Made by a program: the position numbers and the translations under genes
Shown: positions 1-5,242 of the stretch, one piece after another
How the letters are laid out: each line of letters opens with the position of its first letter
Numbering within the stretch: position 1 is the stretch's first letter
Notes under the pieces: model-generated
Seen by the model: only the letters and a program-made list of their open reading frames with translations
Told to the model about the DNA's origin: nothing
The model's database searches: none
Assembly (NCBI GenBank): GCA_019752975.1
Contig: JAIELM010000417.1
Span: 1-5,242, forward strand
Origin: Undibacterium sp.
GTDB lineage: Bacteria > Pseudomonadota > Gammaproteobacteria > Burkholderiales > Burkholderiaceae_D
Direction: 5' to 3'
DNA: 5,242 nucleotides

Positions 1-182
1 GTCTTGCAGCCTTCGTCGATATAGGCGATGCGGCGAAGGATTGGCAGGCTTTTAGAAGCAAGCAAGGCATAGGTGTAGGTGTGCGATGGAAAACCCCCGC
101 AGGGCCGATTGCATTAGATCTTGCTTACGGTCGACAAACACAAAAAATGCGATTGGATTTTTCGATTGCGATTGCCTTTTAA
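1..182 (+). CDS. tamA: TamA, outer-membrane Omp85-family barrel (3' end only)
   Basis: This is the C-terminal 59 residues of a protein whose start lies before the window; the first complete codon is at position 3 and the TAA stop is at 180-182. The segment GVGVRWKTPAGPIALDLAYG is the typical last-but-one beta hairpin of the Omp85/BamA superfamily (bacterial surface antigen domain), and the chain ends in FSIAIAF with a terminal phenylalanine, as expected for a final barrel strand recognised by the BAM machinery. Both BamA and TamA share this ending. TamA is preferred because a tamB gene follows directly, 59 bp downstream on the same strand, and tamA-tamB is a widespread operon. TamA sits in the outer membrane and works with TamB in assembling certain outer-membrane proteins. 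The POTRA domains and most of the barrel are outside the window, so length and completeness cannot be judged. Confidence 0.88.
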   Translation, partial: LAAFVDIGDAAKDWQAFRSKQGIGVGVRWKTPAGPIALDLAYGRQTQKMRLDFSIAIAF

Positions 183-200
183 GTTTCGTCCAGTGCTGAA

Positions 201-240
201 AAATACCGAACAATACCGACCACTACCGATCACCATCAAA
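201..240. repeat. 10-bp-period imperfect tandem repeat between tamA and tamB
   Basis: Three consecutive 10-bp units (201-210, 211-220, 221-230) all carry TACCGA at the same place, preceded by AA or AC, and a fourth degenerate unit (231-240, CACCATCAAA) follows. The array fills most of the 59-bp gap and ends two bases before the tamB start codon. The frame of tamB stays open through the array back to a TGA at 197-199, but no ATG, GTG or TTG start occurs in it. It may be a slipped-strand duplication or a protein or RNA binding region; its function is unknown. Confidence 0.7.
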
Positions 241-241
241 C

Positions 242-3200
242 ATGCCAGCCACTAGCGATCAAGTACCTAGTCAGGAAAAAAAAGGACGCACAACTTGGTT
301 GCGGCGGTTTTTTTACGCGCTTGCGCTAGCTCTTTTCATTTTTGTCTTGCTACTGGTTTTTGTACTTGAAACAGCGGTCGGCACACGTTGGTTTTTTCAA
401 GGATTACAAAATGTGATTGGGACTCAGTTCCAAGTATCTGGCGTCATGGGAAACCTAGCGGGAGAAGTGACGGTGGCGAAGTTGAGCATTCGTCGTAGTG
501 ATTTGCAGGTGGAAGTGGATAACTTGCGGATGGATAGTCAAGCTTATGCCGTGATTACTTCGTTGTTGACCTCGATTGCCAAGCCAATACATCGGCCTCA
601 GTTGGTAATTACTTCTTTGCAGGCAGATACAGTCAAAATAATGAGTTTGGAAAGTAGCACGTCGAACCAAGTTCCTACTAACTTGCAATTGCCAATAGAC
701 CTTGACTTGCGCAGCGTAAAACTAGCTCGATTGACGGTAGGGAAAATCGCGAAACCAGATCAGCTGCAACACTTTTCTACCATTGTCGGTAGCGCTAAAT
801 CGAATTCTGCTAAGCATGTGATCGATCTACAATTCTCTTCAGACTGGGGCACTTTGCAACTTGATTCGCAGCTAGAAACTCAGCCACCTTTTGCCATTGC
901 TGGCAATTTTAAATATCAAGGGCAAAACTATCCCAATCTTCCTAGACTGTTGATGGCCGGTACTGCCAGAGGTAGTTTGGTGGCATTGCAACTTAACGCT
1001 AGCTTGAGTTCTGAGGTCATGCCGACGCTGCTTGCTGCAACACAGGAGCAGCGTTCGCAAGGGCAAATCCAGTTGGAACTTGCGCCGTTTAAGAGTGTGC
1101 CTATCAACAAAGTACAGGCGCAATTTCAGCATCTAGACCCACAAGCGATCCATAAGCTGGCACCACATGCCGATCTGGATGTTGTGATCGATTTAAAACA
1201 AACAAGCGCATCAATCAAAGAAAATGATTTAACGGGTCATCTGAGGCTCAAGAATGCGGCAAGCGCGACTTGGGATCGACACGGTTTACCACTACGAAGT
1301 GGTGACGGGGATGTGCTTTGGCAAGACCATATTTTGCGTCTGTCCAATCTCAATGTGATTTTTCCTCAGGGGCAAATGACGGGCGAACTTAAACTTTATT
1401 TACCCGAAAATGGTGTGCCCAATGTCGATGCTGCTGTGCGATTGAATGGATTGAATTTGGCGGCCTTAGACAGCCGTTTGCATGCTTCAGAGATTAAAGG
1501 AGGAGTGCAGATTCAAACGGCGAAAAATAAGCGTATCGATTTTCAGGCACAACTCAAGGATGATAAATTCGATAGTCAGTTAAGTAGTTCTGCCTATTTT
1601 CAATTCAATAAAACGGGAGATAGCGGCTCACTGTATTTGGAAAAACTGGACTTTCGTTTTGCGCAATCGCGGTTTTCTGGTAGCGCGGAAATGAATTTTG
1701 AAAATACACAAAAATTCAAGTTGCATGGCGATATTCAAGAGTTTAATCCCGGTTATTGGCACTCATCGCTGCCGCAAGGCAGTATCGCAGGGATACTTGA
1801 TCTGAGTGGTCAGTTAGAGCCGAAGTTGGCATTAAAGGTCAATCTGCCGCAATTGAGCGGCGCGCTCTTTGGTCAACAATTGAGTGGTGTCGTGAAAGCA
1901 GAATGGCTGCAAGATAGTGCATTGAATATTGAGGCCTTGGATTTGCAATGGGGCGCGAACACTGCGCATGCCTTTGGTACGCTGACGGAACAAAATAAAC
2001 TGGGCAAGCAAGTGCAGTGGGAAGTCAACGCAGGCGATCTGGCCTTACTCAGCAAGCTTAGTCCTATGCCCATCTCAGGGAAAGCAAAAATCAACGGTAC
2101 CCTTACAGGTCAACCTAGTGCCTTAGTGCTAGCGCTCAATTTACAGGCACAGCAGTTGTCTTTGCAAGGTGAACCGCTAGGGCTAGCACAGTGGCAAACG
2201 CAAGAACTTAACGTGCTCGCAGATTGGCGAGGCGGATCACAATCCTCTTGGAATTTGAGTATGCAAGCGCAGAAAAATCAAGTTGAATTACGCTCAGCAA
2301 ATAAGCTGGCAGTAGCTGAGAATGCCGTCTACTACGCAGACAGTATGAAGCTAGAATTACACGGTAAACCCGAGGCGCATCAGCTGACGCTACAACTACA
2401 AGTGGACAAAAAGCAGCAATTGCAAGTTGCCGCTAATGGTGCTTGGTCGGAGGCTGGGTCGGCGGCTTGGTGGGGACAAATTACACAATTCGAACTCAAG
2501 GGTTTCGGTGCTGCATCCGACAGTGTAGGCCCGGATTTACAACTCATCACACCGTTGCGTGTGCAAGCGAGTGCAAAGCAGCTTAGCCTAGGCGCAGCGA
2601 AGATGCGGGGTGTGCTAGCGAACCTCAATTTGGATAGCCTTGACTGGACACCTAGGAGTCTACAGAGTAAAGGGCAGATCACCGCTTTACGTCCCTTAGA
2701 TTTACTGAAAATAGTTCAACCTCAACAAAAGGTGCTGGCCATGCAGGGAGATTTAAGTCTCGCCATGGATTGGGATTTTCAATTTAAAGATAAAGTCAGT
2801 GGCGAGTTCAATATACAGCGTCAAAGTGGTGATCTTAGTCTCCTCGGTGCTGATGGTAGTAAGCAAGCGATGGGCTTGAATAATCTGGAGGCGCATGTAT
2901 CTTCCATTCGTCATCTTGGTGGTCCGAATGAGGCTGCGCTGCAAGTTAAATTGGCGGCGGCAGGGGCGCGTTTAGGCCAGTGGCAAGCGCGATTAGAAAC
3001 TGCTGTGCAGAGAATCGATGAGCATTGGACGCTCAGTTCTGAAGCACCGTTGAAGGGGGAGGTGCAAGCACATTTACCTGAACTACAGTGGTTAGCTAAT
3101 CGAGTTAGTCCAGATATTGCGATGAAGGGAAACTTGGATATCGATGCCATAGTGAGTGGCAAAATGTCGCGACCTTTATACCGTGCACAAATTCAAGGAC

Positions 3201-4432
3201 ATCAATTAGAGTTGGCTTTGGCGGCAGAAGGTTTATTGTTTCCTAATGGCGAATTACAAGCGCAATTGGATCAAGACTCTTTTCAGTTACAACAACTACG
3301 CTTTAGCAATAAAATTACCTTCATTCCCAAGTTGGAACTATTTCAAGGTTTGGCATGGCAGGGGCAAGAGGGAGATGTGACGGCGACTGGTACAGTCAAT
3401 TGGCAGACCGAGACTGGAAGCATACAAGCTAAATGGAGGCAATTCCCCTTATTGCAAAGAAAAGACCGCTGGCTAGTGATGAGCGGAGAGAGCACCGTGA
3501 ATCAAGCTAATCAAACTTGGAGTTTGTTCGGAAAATTGCAGGCCGATGCGGCCTATTTCAAACTCCCTAAATTGCCGCCACCCAGTTTATCCGATGACGT
3601 CGTTGTGGTAGATCGGCGAGAAAATAAATCGGAAAGTGGTGCTAATCCAGAAGCGAAAAAACCGCTAAAGACGCAATTGGATTTGGAAGTGGATATGGGG
3701 TCGCGTTTTGCATTTGAAGGGCGTGGCATAAAAACCGCTTTGGTCGGCGCGCTACGCCTACGTAATCGTGATGGTGCACCAGTACAGGCGAGTGGAACGG
3801 TGGCCACACGGGGAGGCGAGTATGAGGCCTATGGACAGGTGTTAGAGATCGAGCGTGGCATCTTAAATTTTCAGGGTGCCCCCAATAATCCCGGCCTTAA
3901 CGTGCGTGCTTTACGCAAAGGTTTGGCGGTAGAAGCTGGTGTGGAAGTGAGTGGAACCTTTGCCAATCCGCAAGTGCGTTTAGTGTCAGAACCTAGCGTT
4001 TCAGAGCGTGAGAAAATCGCTTGGTTGGTACTGGGGCACGAGCCTGATCAACAGGGGGTTGATGCCTCACTGTTACTCACTGCGGCAGGTGCTTTATTTG
4101 GCGGCGATGGAAGTCAGAATATTCCTAAGGAGCTGATGCAAGGCCTAGGCTTTGATGATTTTAGTATCGGCCCTGCAGATAATGGCAATGGCAGCAAACT
4201 ACCTAGTCAAACGGTGGCTGGAGCTACTGGCGTAGGAAGCTCCTCCAACGATACCGTCGTGAAAATCGGCAGGCGCTTGCGGCCAGGCTTAGTGGTGGCA
4301 ATTGAAAAGGGTGTCTCTGACGCGAGCGGGGCACTAAATTTGGGCTGGCAACTGAGTAATCGGGTTAAATTGAACGCCCGAAAAAGCAACGATAGTTCAG
4401 TCGACTTGAAGTATAGTTTCTCGTTTAACTAG
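242..4432 (+). CDS. tamB: TamB, inner-membrane-anchored translocation and assembly module protein
   Basis: A complete 1396-residue TamB, somewhat longer than the roughly 1260-residue E. coli protein. It partners TamA across the envelope; TamB/AsmA-like proteins form a hydrophobic beta groove implicated in outer-membrane protein assembly and phospholipid transport. Residues 1-22 are a polar, basic cytoplasmic tail, residues 23-42 a single membrane anchor (FFYALALALF onward), followed by the family-typical GTRW at 47-50. Residues from about 60 to 1050 are alternating hydrophobic and polar strands with many Leu, Gln and Gly, as expected for the beta-taco body. The C-terminal TamB (DUF490) domain is clear: LSDDVVVV at 1116-1123, GQVLEIERGILNFQG at 1198-1212, then NNPGLNVRALR, SEREKIAWLVLG near 1254-1265, VVKIGRRL from 1339, and a final strand ending YSFSFN. 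ATG 242 is the first start codon after an in-frame TGA at 197-199 and the only one that leaves both tail and anchor; no good ribosome binding site precedes it. Probably co-transcribed with tamA. No frameshift is visible. Confidence 0.95.
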   Translation: MPATSDQVPSQEKKGRTTWLRRFFYALALALFIFVLLLVFVLETAVGTRWFFQGLQNVIGTQFQVSGVMGNLAGEVTVAKLSIRRSDLQVEVDNLRMDSQAYAVITSLLTSIAKPIHRPQLVITSLQADTVKIMSLESSTSNQVPTNLQLPIDLDLRSVKLARLTVGKIAKPDQLQHFSTIVGSAKSNSAKHVIDLQFSSDWGTLQLDSQLETQPPFAIAGNFKYQGQNYPNLPRLLMAGTARGSLVALQLNASLSSEVMPTLLAATQEQRSQGQIQLELAPFKSVPINKVQAQFQHLDPQAIHKLAPHADLDVVIDLKQTSASIKENDLTGHLRLKNAASATWDRHGLPLRSGDGDVLWQDHILRLSNLNVIFPQGQMTGELKLYLPENGVPNVDAAVRLNGLNLAALDSRLHASEIKGGVQIQTAKNKRIDFQAQLKDDKFDSQLSSSAYFQFNKTGDSGSLYLEKLDFRFAQSRFSGSAEMNFENTQKFKLHGDIQEFNPGYWHSSLPQGSIAGILDLSGQLEPKLALKVNLPQLSGALFGQQLSGVVKAEWLQDSALNIEALDLQWGANTAHAFGTLTEQNKLGKQVQWEVNAGDLALLSKLSPMPISGKAKINGTLTGQPSALVLALNLQAQQLSLQGEPLGLAQWQTQELNVLADWRGGSQSSWNLSMQAQKNQVELRSANKLAVAENAVYYADSMKLELHGKPEAHQLTLQLQVDKKQQLQVAANGAWSEAGSAAWWGQITQFELKGFGAASDSVGPDLQLITPLRVQASAKQLSLGAAKMRGVLANLNLDSLDWTPRSLQSKGQITALRPLDLLKIVQPQQKVLAMQGDLSLAMDWDFQFKDKVSGEFNIQRQSGDLSLLGADGSKQAMGLNNLEAHVSSIRHLGGPNEAALQVKLAAAGARLGQWQARLETAVQRIDEHWTLSSEAPLKGEVQAHLPELQWLANRVSPDIAMKGNLDIDAIVSGKMSRPLYRAQIQGHQLELALAAEGLLFPNGELQAQLDQDSFQLQQLRFSNKITFIPKLELFQGLAWQGQEGDVTATGTVNWQTETGSIQAKWRQFPLLQRKDRWLVMSGESTVNQANQTWSLFGKLQADAAYFKLPKLPPPSLSDDVVVVDRRENKSESGANPEAKKPLKTQLDLEVDMGSRFAFEGRGIKTALVGALRLRNRDGAPVQASGTVATRGGEYEAYGQVLEIERGILNFQGAPNNPGLNVRALRKGLAVEAGVEVSGTFANPQVRLVSEPSVSEREKIAWLVLGHEPDQQGVDASLLLTAAGALFGGDGSQNIPKELMQGLGFDDFSIGPADNGNGSKLPSQTVAGATGVGSSSNDTVVKIGRRLRPGLVVAIEKGVSDASGALNLGWQLSNRVKLNARKSNDSSVDLKYSFSFN

Positions 4433-4436
4433 GCCT

Positions 4437-4454
4437 AAGTTCAAGTCTAAGTCT
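4437..4454. repeat. Hexamer tandem repeat just after the tamB stop
   Basis: AAGTTC, AAGTCT and AAGTCT follow each other at 4437-4442, 4443-4448 and 4449-4454, five bases after the tamB stop codon. The last copy overlaps the stop codon of the opposite-strand glycosyltransferase remnant (4453-4455). The adjoining AACTAGGCCTAAGTT (4427-4441) is self-complementary apart from one unpaired base but has no loop and no T tract, so it is not a convincing terminator. No rho-independent terminator is seen for tamB. Confidence 0.6.
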
Positions 4455-4803
4455 AGCGTTGTAATGTTCGCGAAGTTGAAAATGCTAACACGCCATCAGA
4501 ACGGTGATTGACGTACAAACTCGCTGTAGCGAAGCGCTGATGCAATGTAAAATATTTGGCATACGCCTTTGCTTCAAACAAAGCGGATTCGCCAAAAGCA
4601 GTAAACGAGAGTGCCGTGAGCCAGTACAATAATGGCGGTTTCTCCATGTAACTCAAACCATTGAGATGTGGAATAATCGAGTGATGCCAATCTTCACAAT
4701 GCGTCATTTCACGCGCAATCTCAGCATAGAGTCCTTCGTTGTTATCTAGAATGGCGTAACTACCAAGTTCAAAGCCGACGCAGCATAAGGCGACCACCCA
4801 CAC
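4453..4803 (-). pseudogene. Remnant of a PMT/ArnT-like membrane glycosyltransferase (N-terminal fragment)
   Basis: The minus-strand frame carries the diagnostic start of GT39/GT83-type, polyprenyl-phosphate-sugar-dependent glycosyltransferases (ArnT and related families): LDNNEGLYAEIAREM, with the acidic Asp and Glu of the first periplasmic loop, then HLNGLSYMEKPPLLYWLTA and LSFTAFGES. Intact enzymes have about 450-600 residues and a dozen membrane segments; here the frame stops at TAG 4453-4455, giving at most 116 residues from a GTG at 4803. After FGES (near 4588) the sequence loses family resemblance and becomes a polar tail of about 40 residues ending STSRTLQR, either out-of-frame sequence or the far end of the gene joined by an internal deletion. 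The 5' end is doubtful too: the GTG cuts into the first membrane segment, whereas the open frame continues upstream to a stop at 4927-4929 and encodes the rest of it (RLNISLYLVWVVALCC) with no ATG. An expressed small protein is possible but unlikely. It is convergent with tamB. Confidence 0.72.
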
Positions 4804-4990
4804 TAGATAGAGTGAAATATTGAGGCGATAGATTACTTCTCGTGCTTGACTAGTAAGCTCAAGCTGAGGGTGAGGGCGTGAACTTTTCAGTGTGTTTGCA
4901 CTTGATGCTAACGAGCATGTTGAAACCTATGGCATTAAAAAAGACACTTACTAGAATGAAGTGCGGAAATAGGGTGGAATGTGACGTAAT

Positions 4991-5007
4991 GCAATGTAAT
5001 GGATTGC
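4991..5007. repeat. GCAAT-N7-ATTGC inverted repeat in AT-rich spacer
   Basis: In the spacer between the glycosyltransferase remnant and the tonB-like gene, GCAAT (4991-4995) and ATTGC (5003-5007) form a 5-bp dyad, and TGCAAT is also directly repeated (4990-4995 and 5005-5010). It could be a protein binding site for either flanking promoter, but the arms are short and chance is a reasonable explanation. The rest of 4930-5070 shows no gene, RNA or strong promoter to me. Confidence 0.3.
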
Positions 5008-5077
5008 AATAAAATGTAGCGCTGGATTTGAACATCTTTTTCGCGCCGCAACAAAAATGTCGAGAAAGTCTTATTGC

Positions 5078-5100
5078 CTTGAGAGTAATTTCTTCTCAAG
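5078..5100. promoter_or_regulatory. Operator-like dyad CTTGAGA-N9-TCTCAAG upstream of tonB
   Basis: The arms 5078-5084 and 5094-5100 are perfect 7-bp inverted complements separated by 9 bp. The dyad ends six bases before the TATAAT at 5107-5112 and is centred about 30 bp upstream of the expected transcription start, where a bound protein would block RNA polymerase. The left arm also contains TTGAGA (5 of 6 matches to the -35 consensus), but it lies 22 bp from the TATAAT, too far for a standard sigma-70 promoter. The shape fits a dimeric helix-turn-helix regulator; it does not look like a Fur box. The regulator is not identifiable. Confidence 0.5.
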
Positions 5101-5106
5101 TCGGTT

Positions 5107-5112
5107 TATAAT
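5107..5112 (+). promoter_or_regulatory. Perfect -10 box (TATAAT) of the tonB-like gene
   Basis: TATAAT matches the sigma-70 -10 consensus exactly, 36 bp before the start codon, which predicts a leader of about 30 nt starting near 5119. No good -35 hexamer lies at 16-18 bp spacing (the candidates are GAGTAA, AGTAAT and GTAATT), and there is no TGn extension. Promoter strength may therefore depend on a regulator, consistent with the dyad next to it. The box lies inside the near-palindrome GGTTTATAATCC (5103-5114). Confidence 0.6.
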
Positions 5113-5130
5113 CCCCACTTGGTACAAAAG

Positions 5131-5136
5131 AAGGTG
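5131..5136 (+). promoter_or_regulatory. Ribosome binding site of the tonB-like gene
   Basis: AAGGTG, within AGAAGGTG, resembles the Shine-Dalgarno consensus AAGGAGG and lies 12 nt before the ATG at 5149, slightly long but usable. A TTG directly before the ATG (5146-5148) is in the same frame and would be an equally spaced alternative start adding one residue. Confidence 0.5.
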
Positions 5137-5148
5137 TCATAGCAATTG

Positions 5149-5242
5149 ATGAAAGAATTTTCATATAGCGCAAATGCGGCGCAGAACTCGCGGGGTTCGG
5201 CTGAGTGGAAGTCCTTGGGCCTTGCTGGCTTGGTGCATATCC
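5149..5242 (+). CDS. tonB: TonB-like energy transducer (5' end only)
   Basis: Only the first 31 codons are inside the window. The peptide begins MKEFSYSANAAQNSRGSAEW with a short polar cytoplasmic tail and then enters a hydrophobic segment, KSLGLAGLVHI. A short tail, a Gly-Leu-rich membrane entry and a histidine inside the membrane segment (His30, matching the functionally important His20 of E. coli TonB) are the pattern of betaproteobacterial TonB proteins. TonB is anchored in the inner membrane, is energised by ExbB-ExbD, and opens outer-membrane receptors for iron chelates, cobalamin and similar ligands. The proline-rich linker and the C-terminal domain that would prove this are beyond the window, so another single-pass protein cannot be excluded. 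The gene has its own TATAAT promoter with an operator-like dyad; it is divergent from the glycosyltransferase remnant and is not part of the tam operon. Confidence 0.62.
   Translation, partial: MKEFSYSANAAQNSRGSAEWKSLGLAGLVHI

Noticed and set aside
3572..3667. Proline- and charge-rich stretch in TamB (residues about 1111-1143) as a possible insertion
   Set aside because: A low-complexity linker around LSDDVVVV is a usual feature at the start of the TamB C-terminal domain in betaproteobacteria, so it is not an unusual insertion.
455..4389. Several minus-strand open frames of 60-100 codons inside tamB (for example 872-1132, 2380-2682, 3553-3807)
   Set aside because: They lie antisense to a clearly coding, uninterrupted gene, have no recognisable family features, and their compositions are what antisense shadows of a Gln/Leu-rich protein give.
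4433..4460. Rho-independent terminator after tamB
   Set aside because: The palindrome AACTAGGCCTAAGTT has no loop and is not followed by a T run on either strand.
5033..5060. Possible hairpin ACATCTTTTT ... AAAAATGT in the tonB upstream spacer
   Set aside because: The stem is almost entirely A-T with a mismatch and an 11-base loop; it is too weak to be a terminator or structured RNA.
5060..5120. Fur box in front of tonB
   Set aside because: tonB is often Fur-regulated, so I looked for GATAATGATAATCATTATC-like hexamers; none matched convincingly on either strand.
1..5242. CRISPR arrays, tRNA or rRNA genes, insertion sequences, toxin-antitoxin or phage genes
   Set aside because: No regularly spaced repeats with spacers, no cloverleaf-like or rRNA-like sequence, no transposase motifs and no terminal inverted repeats were seen on either strand.

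Overview
This window looks like chromosomal DNA of a Gram-negative betaproteobacterium with moderate GC content. Burkholderiales, possibly near Oxalobacteraceae/Undibacterium, is my guess from protein style and cannot be proved from this sequence alone. The backbone is a cell-envelope locus: the 3' end of tamA, a complete tamB, a decayed glycosyltransferase gene on the opposite strand, and the promoter and first codons of a tonB-like gene.

Layout. Positions 1-182 (+) hold the last 59 codons of an Omp85/BamA-superfamily outer-membrane barrel, best called TamA, ending in the usual C-terminal phenylalanine. A 59-bp gap follows; it carries a short 10-bp-period tandem repeat and no convincing Shine-Dalgarno sequence. 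Positions 242-4432 (+) encode a 1396-residue TamB with one N-terminal membrane anchor, a very long beta-rich periplasmic body and a conserved C-terminal TamB (DUF490) domain. Positions 4433-4456 hold a small hexamer repeat next to the tamB stop codon. Positions 4453 to about 4926 (-) are the remains of a PMT/ArnT-like polyprenyl-phosphate-dependent glycosyltransferase: the diagnostic N-terminal region survives but most of the enzyme is missing and its start is unclear. Positions 4930-5148 are a non-coding regulatory stretch with a perfect 7-bp inverted repeat just upstream of a consensus TATAAT. Positions 5149-5242 (+) are the start of a TonB-like energy transducer, cut by the window end.

How the genes fit together. 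TamA (outer membrane) and TamB (anchored in the inner membrane and spanning the periplasm) form the translocation and assembly module, implicated in outer-membrane protein assembly and, for TamB and its AsmA-like relatives, in phospholipid transport to the outer membrane. Their order and spacing suggest co-transcription. The tonB-like gene has its own promoter and is a separate unit; TonB powers outer-membrane receptors using the proton motive force. The glycosyltransferase remnant between them is probably non-functional.

I found no sign of a previously undescribed system. The observations most worth a second look are the operator-like dyad in front of tonB, the truncated and possibly chimeric glycosyltransferase, and the unusual start region of tamB.
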